A DNA stretch of 35,398 nt from SOKG01 sp964502665. Lineage in GTDB: Bacteria > Chloroflexota > Dehalococcoidia > SZUA-161. The stretch spans positions 1 through 35,398 of the forward strand of contig CAZCXP010000006.1 of assembly GCA_964502665.1 (NCBI GenBank), read 5' to 3'. Under the pieces are notes generated by a model, which saw only the letters and a list, made by a program, of their open reading frames with translations, was not told where the DNA came from and searched no databases. A program made the position numbers and the translations under genes. Below, one piece after another: positions 23,296-30,911 of the stretch (position 1 is the stretch's first letter; every line of letters begins with the position of its first letter).

Positions 23296-24057
23296 ATGGT
23301 CAGAATACTGGATTTGAGCGTACCCACGGAAGCCAGCCCCAGCGAACCCATACCGGTGAACGTCCGCCACGAGGAACATAGGCAAAGCGTCGAGCTAATG
23401 AAAATGTTCTTTGGTTGCAGTGAGCAGGATTTGCCTGCGGGATTAGGCTGGGCCAATGATACGGTGCAGTTGATTGCCCACGCCGGAACTCACGTTGACG
23501 CACCGTGGCACTATTCTCCCGTCTGCGAAAACAAAAGAGCCAGGACGATCGATGAGATGCCGCTCGAATGGTTTTTCAGTGACGGTGTGGTACTGGACAT
23601 GAGACATAAGCCTCGTGGCTCCGGCGTCACCGTTGATGACCTTCTGCAAGCCCTGGGAAGAATCGACTATAAGATCAAGCCCTGGGACATTGTAATGATA
23701 CAAACCGGCGCAGACAAATTGTGGGGCAAACCGGAGTACTTTGATGTCGGCTGCGGCATGACCAGGGATTCCACCCTTTGGCTAATAGATCAGGGCGTCA
23801 GAGTTATGGGGATTGATGCCTGGGGGTGGGACCGCCCTTTCTGGGCGATAAAGGAAGAGTTTTCCCGCACAGGTGACAAGGACATACTTTGGGGCGCACA
23901 CTATGCCGGCATAGATAAGGAATACTGTCACATAGAGAAGCTGGCCAATCTGGACCAGCTTCCACAGCCCTTCGGTTTCAAAGTGGCCTGCTTTCCAGTA
24001 AAACTCACCGCTGGAAGCGCCGGCTGGAGCCGCGTTGTCGCCATACTGGAGGATTGA
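23296..24057 (+). CDS. Cyclase / kynurenine-formamidase-like metal-dependent hydrolase
   Basis: A 253-residue member of the putative cyclase family. The defining metal-binding motif H-x-G-T-H-x-D-x-P-x-H is complete at residues 62-72 (HAGTHVDAPWH). Family members include arylformamidase and isatin hydrolase, and others act on cyclic or lactone intermediates in aromatic and ring-compound catabolism. The start ATG 23296 gives the typical N-terminus (RILDLSVPTE). The gene lies 150 bp after the AOR gene and 230 bp before the dehydratase-like gene, all on the plus strand. Ring opening of a pathway intermediate is a reasonable inference. Confidence 0.86.
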   Translation: MVRILDLSVPTEASPSEPIPVNVRHEEHRQSVELMKMFFGCSEQDLPAGLGWANDTVQLIAHAGTHVDAPWHYSPVCENKRARTIDEMPLEWFFSDGVVLDMRHKPRGSGVTVDDLLQALGRIDYKIKPWDIVMIQTGADKLWGKPEYFDVGCGMTRDSTLWLIDQGVRVMGIDAWGWDRPFWAIKEEFSRTGDKDILWGAHYAGIDKEYCHIEKLANLDQLPQPFGFKVACFPVKLTAGSAGWSRVVAILED

Positions 24058-24285
24058 CCGCGGCCTCAGGCATTCTTCCATCAATAGCCAACCTGACGGA
24101 GAAGTCTGGCCGGCGCTGCTGCCCCCTGGTTTCGCCAACATCTTGCTGACGCACCCCACGACACGGGGCGGCCCCAGACGGCACAAAAACCCCTGACAAG
24201 GCACCAGACTTGATAGTTGCCTCGTTAAGTGCTAGAATCCAACAGCCTCAACGGATTCAGCGAACCACAGTAAAGGAGGACGACA

Positions 24286-25716
24286 ATGATGACATCTCAA
24301 GAGTACCGCGAGAGACTGTTTTCTATGAAGCGCAACGTTTACATGGACGGAGAGCTTGTCGGCCGGGATGACCCCCGCATTGCTCCGGCCATCAATGTCA
24401 TCTCTCTGACCTATGATCTGGCTCGCGAACCACAGTATGAGGGGGTAATGACGGCCACCTCTCACCTCAGCGGGCAGCGGATAAACCGCTTCTGCCACAT
24501 CCACCAGAGCGTTGAAGACCTGCTCGATAAGCAGAAGATGACCAGGCTATACTGCCAGAAAACGGGGGGCTGTATCCAGCGCTGCATGGGCATCGATGCC
24601 ATGAACGCCCTCTCGGTGATCACCTACGACACGGATCAAGCCACGGGCACGGAGTACCATCAACGGTTCCTGAGATACCTGGCCTATTTCCAGGAGAATG
24701 ACATCTGTGCCAACTGCGCCCAGACCGATGTCAAGGGGGACCGCAGAAAGCGACCCCACGAGCAGGTCGATCCAGACCTCTATCTGCGGGTGATCGAGAA
24801 GAGGGAGGACGGGATCATAGTACGTGGGGCCAAGGCCCACAACACCGTAGCGCCCTATTGCGATGAGATCATCGTCACGCCCACCAGGTTTCTCACGGAA
24901 GAGGAGGGGGACTGGGCGGTCTCCTTCGCCATTCCCGCCGACACCGACGGTGTTTATCTATCGTGCCGTCCCGCCATGGCCCGTCCCAGGAAGAAGCTTC
25001 ATGCGCCCATTTCGACCTTCGGTGATGTGGAGTCTTTTACCATCTTCGACGACGTCTTCGTTCCCTGGGAAAGGGTTTTCCTCTGTGGGGAGAGGGAGTT
25101 TGGCGGTAGGCTAGCCCTGATGTTTGCCCTATTCCACCGCCACAGCTACACAGGGTGTAAGCCGGCGACATCGGATGTCATGATGGGGATGGCAGCCCTG
25201 GTGGCAGAGTACAACGGCATTGAGGGGGTGCAGCATGTGCGGTACAAGCTCGCCGATATGATCTCTGTTGCCGAGCTGGTCTATGCTGCCGGGGTAGCTG
25301 CTGCGGTGACGGCACAGCGGTCACCAGCGGGAACCTACGTCCCCGATCCGGTCTATTGCAACGTGGGGCGCCGTCATGCCGGGCTGAACATCTATCACGA
25401 GTACGAGATCGTAGCTGACCTCGCCGGAGGGCTGCCCGCGACGCTGCCCATGGAGGGCGACTTCTACCATGAGAAGCTGGGGCCCCTGCTGGACAAGTAC
25501 ATGATGAGGAACCCCGGGATATCTGCAGAGAACCAGCATCGCTGCTTCCGCGCGCTCAGCGATGCCATATGCTCGGGATTGGCCGGGCTGCTGCAGATCG
25601 CGGGTCTGCACGGCGGCGGGTCGCCGGTGATGGAGAACATCGCCACACTGGGCTACTACGATCTCGAGACAAGGAAGAATATCGCCAAGCACCTAGCGGG
25701 CATCCCCTTGGACTGA
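24286..25716 (+). CDS. 4-hydroxybutyryl-CoA dehydratase-like protein (HpaB/AbfD superfamily)
   Basis: A 476-residue member of the 4-hydroxyphenylacetate 3-hydroxylase superfamily. It keeps all four 4Fe-4S ligands of 4-hydroxybutyryl-CoA dehydratase: C96 and C100 (GGCIQRC, spacing as C99/C103 of the Clostridium enzyme) and H284 with C291 (HRHSYTGC, spacing as H292/C299). This points to a radical FAD/iron-sulfur dehydratase or vinylacetyl-CoA-type isomerase rather than an oxygen-dependent hydroxylase. Other conserved blocks are the IIVRGAKAHNT segment and FDDVFVPWERVFLCGE. AGGAGG stands 6 bases before ATG 24286. Neighbours (cyclase, isomerase, dienoyl-CoA reductase) support an anaerobic CoA-ester pathway. 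The exact substrate is not certain. Confidence 0.87.
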   Translation: MMTSQEYRERLFSMKRNVYMDGELVGRDDPRIAPAINVISLTYDLAREPQYEGVMTATSHLSGQRINRFCHIHQSVEDLLDKQKMTRLYCQKTGGCIQRCMGIDAMNALSVITYDTDQATGTEYHQRFLRYLAYFQENDICANCAQTDVKGDRRKRPHEQVDPDLYLRVIEKREDGIIVRGAKAHNTVAPYCDEIIVTPTRFLTEEEGDWAVSFAIPADTDGVYLSCRPAMARPRKKLHAPISTFGDVESFTIFDDVFVPWERVFLCGEREFGGRLALMFALFHRHSYTGCKPATSDVMMGMAALVAEYNGIEGVQHVRYKLADMISVAELVYAAGVAAAVTAQRSPAGTYVPDPVYCNVGRRHAGLNIYHEYEIVADLAGGLPATLPMEGDFYHEKLGPLLDKYMMRNPGISAENQHRCFRALSDAICSGLAGLLQIAGLHGGGSPVMENIATLGYYDLETRKNIAKHLAGIPLD

Positions 25717-25775
25717 GCCGCCCTCTGGAAGTTGCGAAGGCAGCCTATTTCATCAGAGCTCAGGAGTAAGATGAG

Positions 25776-26576
25776 ATGAAACTATCGTGCGTCGATGCAA
25801 TAGCCCCCGGAATAACGCTGAGAGACAAGTTCGACAACCTGGAGAGGTATGGCTTCGAAGGAATAGAGATTTGGACGGGCGCCGACGACCTGGAGCAACA
25901 GGCACAGGGAATCAGAGAAATCGCTTCCGGGAGCAAGGTCAAACCGTCCTCGGTGATGGTGGTCAATGAGGCATTCTATCGCCCTTTGGACAGCCATGAG
26001 GCTAAGCAAGCCAAATCCGACGCGATAAAGGGGAGTCTGGGGCTGGCAGCGGCCCTCGGCGCTGTCAGCATTCTGGTGCCGGAGTATGCCCCTCAATTGC
26101 CCCCACCCATCTTCCCACTCACGCCTGTCGGCGATGCCGAAAAGGGATTGCTGCTTGAACTCCTGCATGAGGTCGTGAAATTCGCTGAGGATTTGGGGGC
26201 GACCCTGGTGCTGGAGCCGCTGAATAGATATGAGACCAGGTTCTTCCATACGCTGGATGAGGCAATCGCAATCTGCAAAGAGGTGGGTAGCCCTAACGTA
26301 AAGGTAATGGCCGACCTCTTCCAGATGAGCATCGAGGAAAGAGACATCGCTGAGAGCATAAGAAGGGCGGGAGGATACATCAGCCACATCCACCTTTCGG
26401 ATAGCGGTAGGTTATTGCCCGGCTATGGGAACATCGACTTCAGGTCCGCATTCGCTGCTCTGAAGGAAATAGGATATGAAGGCTACATGGCGTTAGAGTG
26501 CGCAATTGCAGGAAACCCCGAAGAAGAATTGCGCAGATGCGTAGATTATCTCAAGAAGTGTATGCGGGAATGTTAG
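25776..26576 (+). CDS. Sugar phosphate isomerase/epimerase-family TIM-barrel protein
   Basis: A 266-residue xylose-isomerase-like TIM barrel (AP endonuclease 2 family). Likely metal ligands are E147 (LVLEPLN), D180 (VMADLFQM), H206 (ISHIHLSDS) and E241 (MALECA), the pattern of hydroxypyruvate isomerase and D-tagatose 3-epimerase relatives. These enzymes shift keto and hydroxy groups of small polyols. It lies 59 bp after the dehydratase-like gene on the same strand, so isomerisation of a hydroxy- or oxo-acid in the same pathway is possible. The substrate cannot be read from sequence. Confidence 0.85.
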   Translation: MKLSCVDAIAPGITLRDKFDNLERYGFEGIEIWTGADDLEQQAQGIREIASGSKVKPSSVMVVNEAFYRPLDSHEAKQAKSDAIKGSLGLAAALGAVSILVPEYAPQLPPPIFPLTPVGDAEKGLLLELLHEVVKFAEDLGATLVLEPLNRYETRFFHTLDEAIAICKEVGSPNVKVMADLFQMSIEERDIAESIRRAGGYISHIHLSDSGRLLPGYGNIDFRSAFAALKEIGYEGYMALECAIAGNPEEELRRCVDYLKKCMREC

Positions 26577-26612
26577 CAAGGCTTGAGAAGCTGTCTGAAA
26601 AACCTCACCCTT

Positions 26613-26701
26613 GTCATTGCGAGGCAGGAAGTGCCGAAGCAATCCCGGTGACAAGGTGGAAGGAAAGGGCTACGAGATTGCTTCGCTTCGCTCGCAATGA
26701 C
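26613..26701. repeat. 89-bp imperfect inverted repeat (GTCATTGCGAG / CTCGCAATGAC type)
   Basis: The left end GTCATTGCGAGG (from 26613) and right end CTCGCAATGAC (to 26701) are inverted repeats, and GAAGCAATC and GATTGCTTC form inner arms. The middle is unrelated. Elements with these ends are a very common dispersed family in many bacterial genomes and resemble miniature transposable elements. No transposase is present here. It fills the gap between the isomerase and enoate reductase genes and may separate their transcription. Confidence 0.8.
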
Positions 26702-26769
26702 GACAGGTCTTCGCTCCTTTAAACCACGCTTTTTGGACAGCCTGTTGAACAAATATAAAGGTGATAGCG

Positions 26770-28722
26770 ATGGCTAAGTTAGAGAAGCTGTTTGAGCCAG
26801 CCAGGATAGGGAAGCTTGAACTCAAGAACAGGATAGTGATGGCTCCCATAAACTCCCACCTTGGAACGGAGCTCGGTGGGGTGAACAACAGGTTGATAGA
26901 CTACTACGTGGAAAGAGCCAGGGGCGGGGTCGGTTTGATAATAACGGATGCCATGTGCATAGATTGGCCTGTGGGTAAAGCAGGCACAAGTCCGCTGAGG
27001 ATAGACGAATGGAAATATGTCGATGGTTTGCACGATCTGACGGATGCGGTCCATCAATACGGCGCAAAGCTCGCTGCGCAAATACATCATGCGGGCAGGC
27101 AGAACTCGGTGTTAGCCTGCACTGAAGGGCAAGAGCTTGTAGCGCCTTCTGCAATTCCCTGTTTGCCTACCGGCGGTGACATGCCCAGAGCATTAACTAT
27201 TGAGGAGATCGAGGAACTGGTCAACAAATTCGTCCTGGCCGCACAGAGAGCGAAGGCGGCTGAGTTCGATGCTGTGGAGCTCCACGGCGCCCACGGATAC
27301 CTGGTCACCCAGTTTATGTCCCCCCACACCAACAAGCGCACAGATGAGTACGGCGGAGATTTCGAGGGCAGGATGAAATTCCCGCTCAGGATTGTGGAGG
27401 GGATAAGGGCAGCGATAGGGCCTGATTTCCCCATTCTGTTCAGGATGTGTGCAGATGAATACATCGAGGGTGGGCTCACCCTGGAGGATAGCAAGCAGAT
27501 CGCGCGGCGGTTGGAAGCAGCCGGCGTGGATGCCCTCGATATAACGTCGGGTATCTACGAATCGCCGCCGGCGTGGCACGCCTGGATTTACCCCATATAC
27601 GACATGGCACCAGGCTGCAGGGTATACCTCGCGGAGGCAATCAAAAAGGTTGTCGGCATACCGGTAATCGCCTCCGGCAGGCTCGGCGACCCTGCTCTTG
27701 CCGAAGAGGTCATCAAGGAGGGGAAGGCGGACCTGGTCGCCATAGGCAGGCCCCTGCTTGCCGACCCGGAGCTGCCGAAGAAGGCGGCCGAGGGAAGGCT
27801 GGACGATATCCGCCCCTGCCTGTACTGCGGTGAGGGTTGTGTGGGCGGCCTTTCGCACTTGTGGCATATAGGTTGCCAGGTCAATGCAGCTTTGGGAAGG
27901 GAAAGGGAATACGAGGTTAAGCTGGCGGAGAAGGTCAAGCGGGTGGTCGTCGTGGGCGGCGGGCCCGCGGGCATGGAGGCGGCGAGAGTGGCGGCTCTGA
28001 GGGGCCATGACGTGACCCTGTTTGAGAGGGAGAAGGAGCTGGGAGGTCAACTGATAGCAGCCTCGGCACCTCAATTCAAGCAGCCGATCAAGGAGCTGGT
28101 GAGGTATCTCAAGAATCAGATCGAAAAGCTGGGGGTGAAGACCGAGCTTGGTAGGGAGGTCACTCCCGGATTGGTCAAGAAGCTGAAGCCGGACGTGGTG
28201 ATCCTGGCAACGGGCGCCACTCACCTCATTCCGGATATTTCCGGGGTCGTGGAAAGAAACGTTGCCACCGCCACCGAGATACTGCTGGGGAAAAGAAAGG
28301 TCGGCGAGAAGGTGGCCATTATTGGCGGTGGGCGGGTCGGAAGCGAGCTTGCCTGGTTCCTGGCTGAGCAGGGGAAGAAGGTAACCTTGGTTGAGATGAC
28401 GTATGCCATAGCAAGTAATGTCAACCTGTTCAGTCGCTTCTATCTGTTGAACAAGCTCGCTGAGCTTGGAGTCGAGATGGCGATTGCCACGACGGCCCAA
28501 GAGGTCACAGATAGGGGCGTGGCAGTCATCGATATGACTGGGAACAAGAAAGTCATAGAGGCTGATACCGTCGTCCTTGCCGCAGGCTTCAGGTCCAACA
28601 ATGACCTTGAGGAAAAGCTGAAAGGTGCAGTGCCCGAGCTACACGCCGTTGGGGACTGCACAAGGCTGGGCAAGATAATGGGAGCGATACACGGCGGCTC
28701 GCGCGTTGCCCGCCAGATTTAG
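26770..28722 (+). CDS. 2,4-dienoyl-CoA reductase / 2-enoate reductase-like NADH:flavin oxidoreductase
   Basis: A 650-residue three-cofactor enzyme. An N-terminal old-yellow-enzyme FMN barrel spans about 1-345, with the HGAHGYLVTQF active-site region (172-182). A 4Fe-4S site follows with C350, C353, C357 and C369, spaced as in FadH. Then an FAD domain (GGGPAGMEAARV from about 396) and an inserted NAD(P)H domain (IIGGGRVGSELAWF, near 520). It transfers hydride from NAD(P)H through FAD, the cluster and FMN to an enoyl or dienoyl double bond. The start is ATG 26770, with AAAGGTG about 7 bases upstream; the GTG at 26761 lies next to that site. It may reduce the unsaturated CoA product of the dehydratase-like enzyme two genes earlier. 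Confidence 0.88.
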   Translation: MAKLEKLFEPARIGKLELKNRIVMAPINSHLGTELGGVNNRLIDYYVERARGGVGLIITDAMCIDWPVGKAGTSPLRIDEWKYVDGLHDLTDAVHQYGAKLAAQIHHAGRQNSVLACTEGQELVAPSAIPCLPTGGDMPRALTIEEIEELVNKFVLAAQRAKAAEFDAVELHGAHGYLVTQFMSPHTNKRTDEYGGDFEGRMKFPLRIVEGIRAAIGPDFPILFRMCADEYIEGGLTLEDSKQIARRLEAAGVDALDITSGIYESPPAWHAWIYPIYDMAPGCRVYLAEAIKKVVGIPVIASGRLGDPALAEEVIKEGKADLVAIGRPLLADPELPKKAAEGRLDDIRPCLYCGEGCVGGLSHLWHIGCQVNAALGREREYEVKLAEKVKRVVVVGGGPAGMEAARVAALRGHDVTLFEREKELGGQLIAASAPQFKQPIKELVRYLKNQIEKLGVKTELGREVTPGLVKKLKPDVVILATGATHLIPDISGVVERNVATATEILLGKRKVGEKVAIIGGGRVGSELAWFLAEQGKKVTLVEMTYAIASNVNLFSRFYLLNKLAELGVEMAIATTAQEVTDRGVAVIDMTGNKKVIEADTVVLAAGFRSNNDLEEKLKGAVPELHAVGDCTRLGKIMGAIHGGSRVARQI

Positions 28723-28863
28723 TCCAAGCCACTTCGCGCTACTTATCCACTTACAGCGTCCACTTACCAAGGGGTGAGGAGCACTGTGGCTGACAGGCAC
28801 AGGGTTATTGTAGGGAAATGAAGGTCAGGATACGCATACATGCACCGGTCGTTCTGACCCAGA

Positions 28864-28940
28864 TTGTAATCTACTTGTAACCTCTTCGTAATCCCTCCTT
28901 ATACATCCTTAATCGGTTCTTAACTCTATACGCGTACACT
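28864..28940 (+). promoter_or_regulatory. Array of ~7-bp direct repeats at 11-bp phasing (OmpR/PhoB-type operator) with -10 box
   Basis: TTGTAAT (28864), TTGTAAC (28875) and TCGTAAT (28886) recur every 11 bp. Weaker copies follow: CCTTATA (28897), CCTTAAT (28907) and TCTTAAC (28918), with steps of 11, 10 and 11 bp. A candidate -10 box TACACT (28935-28940) lies 11 bp after the last copy, the distance seen at PhoB-type activated promoters that lack a -35 box. The array faces the histidine kinase gene starting at 29053. It is the main content of the roughly 330-bp gap after the enoate reductase. No PhoB/OmpR-family regulator is encoded in the window. Confidence 0.55.
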
Positions 28941-29052
28941 TATATGCGTTCAGGTGCGACTCAGCGGATTGCCTTCTGAGGATGTGACGTCCCGAAGCAC
29001 AGCGGCGCAGCTACCAACCTGCACACCGGCAACAAGCGACGAGGTACAAATC

Positions 29053-30372
29053 ATGAAAGGTGAACAGAAGACAAAACGTCAGCTCCCGGAGGAGATGGCA
29101 AAATTGCAGCAGCGTGTCAGTGAATCAGAAGCGACACGGATTAAACGTATGCCAGTAGAAGAAGTCTTGAAAGAAGTCCAGGAGGAGGTGGAAAAGCAGG
29201 TCAGAGAACGGACTTCAGATCTTGTAAGAACCAACAAGGAACTACAGATTGAGATCACAAAACTGAGGAAGCTGGAGGAAGCGCTCCGGGAGTCAGAGGA
29301 GAAATTCAGGTCTTTCGTCGAGGAAATGAACGACGGCTACTGTGTGATTCAGGACTCTACGATCGTTTTCGCCAACGCAAGAATTGCCCAGATGTTTGGA
29401 TACACTCAGGACGAGGTCATTGGCAAGAGCATTCTGGACCTCTTGCCTTCTGAGATAATCAGTGAATTGACTGAGGCGCACGCCAGGAGAAGACGTGGCG
29501 AGGCTGTTCCACCACAGTATGAAACAGCGCTCACGAGTAAAGATGGCGCAGCGCGCCCAGTGGAGTTTGGAGCCAGGCTCATAAGTTATGAAGGCAAGCC
29601 TGCTGCTTCTGTGGTTATCAGGGATATTACAGAACGCAAGAGCGCGGAGGCGAAGTTACAGCAAACCATGCAGGACCTGGCACGTTCCAATGCCGAATTG
29701 GAGCAGTTCGCCTATGTCGCCTCACATGACTTGCAAGAGCCGCTGCGCATGGTTACCAGCTTCGTGCAGCTATTAGCACGGCGCCTCGAAGGTAAGCTCG
29801 ACGCCGATAGCAGCGAGTATATCGCCTACGTGGTGGATGGTGCCAGTAGAATGCAGATGCTCATAAATGACCTGCTGGCCTTCTCACGTGTGGGTACACG
29901 TGGCAATCCGTTCGAAGTGACCGAATGCGAGGCTGCCCTTCATAGTGCCGTCACCAATCTACAGTTGACCATTGAAGATAACGATGTGGTGATAACCCAC
30001 GATCCCCTGCCGACAGTTATGGCCGATGGTATGCAACTGGTTCAGCTGTTCCAGAACCTCATCAGCAATGCCATTAAGTTCCATGGAGAGGAGCGACCGC
30101 GTATTCATATCTCAGCAAAGCAAGAGGAAAATGAGTGGGTCCTCTCTGTGCGCGATAACGGCATCGGCATTGATCCTGAATACCATGAGCGAATCTTTCT
30201 TATCTTTCAGCGCCTGCACGGCAGGGGGGAGTATGCTGGTACCGGCATCGGTCTGGCCATATGCAAGAGGATTGCGGAACGTCACGGCGGCCGCATTTGG
30301 GTGCAATCTGAACTCGGAAAAGGTTCAACATTCTACTTCACAATACCAGTTGCAGGAGGTAAGGAATCATGA
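29053..30372 (+). CDS. Soluble PAS-domain sensor histidine kinase
   Basis: A 439-residue cytoplasmic sensor kinase with no membrane segment. Order: N-terminal coiled coil (about 5-85, rich in E, K and Q), PAS domain (about 84-195, ending RDITERKSAEAKL), HisKA domain with phospho-acceptor H225 in ASHDLQEPLR, and HATPase domain with the N box (NLISNA, about 335-340), DNGIGI (368-373) and GTGIGLA (396-402). The H-box type is that of phytochrome-like kinases pairing with Rcp1-type regulators. The start is ATG 29053, with GAGGT 7 bases upstream; the frame is open to 28954 without a good ribosome-binding site. The stop codon overlaps the response-regulator gene by 4 bases (ATGA), so the two are coupled. 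Confidence 0.87.
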   Translation: MKGEQKTKRQLPEEMAKLQQRVSESEATRIKRMPVEEVLKEVQEEVEKQVRERTSDLVRTNKELQIEITKLRKLEEALRESEEKFRSFVEEMNDGYCVIQDSTIVFANARIAQMFGYTQDEVIGKSILDLLPSEIISELTEAHARRRRGEAVPPQYETALTSKDGAARPVEFGARLISYEGKPAASVVIRDITERKSAEAKLQQTMQDLARSNAELEQFAYVASHDLQEPLRMVTSFVQLLARRLEGKLDADSSEYIAYVVDGASRMQMLINDLLAFSRVGTRGNPFEVTECEAALHSAVTNLQLTIEDNDVVITHDPLPTVMADGMQLVQLFQNLISNAIKFHGEERPRIHISAKQEENEWVLSVRDNGIGIDPEYHERIFLIFQRLHGRGEYAGTGIGLAICKRIAERHGGRIWVQSELGKGSTFYFTIPVAGGKES

Positions 30373-30812
30373 CTACATCAACAATCGGCAGGCCGATCGA
30401 GATCCTGCTGGTGGAAGACAACCCCGGCGATGTGCGTCTGACGAGAGAAGCTCTCAAGGAAGACAAAGTGCGCAACAGGCTACACGTAGTAGAGGATGGG
30501 CTGGCTGCATTAGCCTGGCTGCGGCGTGAAGGCGAGTATGCACGCGTACCCCGTCCCGACATCATCCTGCTGGACCTGAATCTGCCAAAGAAAGACGGTC
30601 GTGAGGTGCTTTCTGAAATCAAGACAGATAAAGATCTCAAACGCATCCCCGTGGTAGTGCTGACCACATCCAGAGCCGAGGAGGATGTTCTTCGAGCCTA
30701 CAACTTCAATGCGAACTGCTACATTACCAAGCCAGTTGACCTGGAGCAGTTCATCAGGGTTGTGAAGGCCATCGAAGAATTCTGGCTGACTATCGTGAAA
30801 TTACCTGAGTAA
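30369..30812 (+). CDS. Single-domain response regulator (Rcp1-like receiver)
   Basis: A 147-residue stand-alone receiver domain. Acidic pocket E16-D17 (LLVEDNPGD), phospho-acceptor D69 (ILLDLNLP), T100 region (VVLTTSR) and K121 (ITKPVD) are all present. No DNA-binding or other output domain follows. The sequence type (VEDNPGDVRLTREAL, with an extended alpha-helical loop before D69) is that of Rcp1-like regulators partnered with bacteriophytochrome-type kinases. It overlaps the kinase gene by 4 bases. It presumably acts by protein-protein contact or passes phosphate on, perhaps to or from the hybrid kinase encoded 100 bp downstream. Confidence 0.88.
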   Translation: MTTSTIGRPIEILLVEDNPGDVRLTREALKEDKVRNRLHVVEDGLAALAWLRREGEYARVPRPDIILLDLNLPKKDGREVLSEIKTDKDLKRIPVVVLTTSRAEEDVLRAYNFNANCYITKPVDLEQFIRVVKAIEEFWLTIVKLPE

Positions 30813-30911
30813 CGAGCCAGAAATAATGGGGGACTGTCGAAGTCCTTATTTCGAGTTTCGAATTAGGCGCTCAGTAGCGATGCTGGGATCGAGACTCTAA
30901 ACGAGTGTGAA

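Noticed and set aside
24286..25716. 4-hydroxyphenylacetate 3-monooxygenase (HpaB) as the function
   Set aside because: The protein belongs to that superfamily, but it keeps all four iron-sulfur ligands specific to the 4-hydroxybutyryl-CoA dehydratase branch, and the surroundings are anaerobic.
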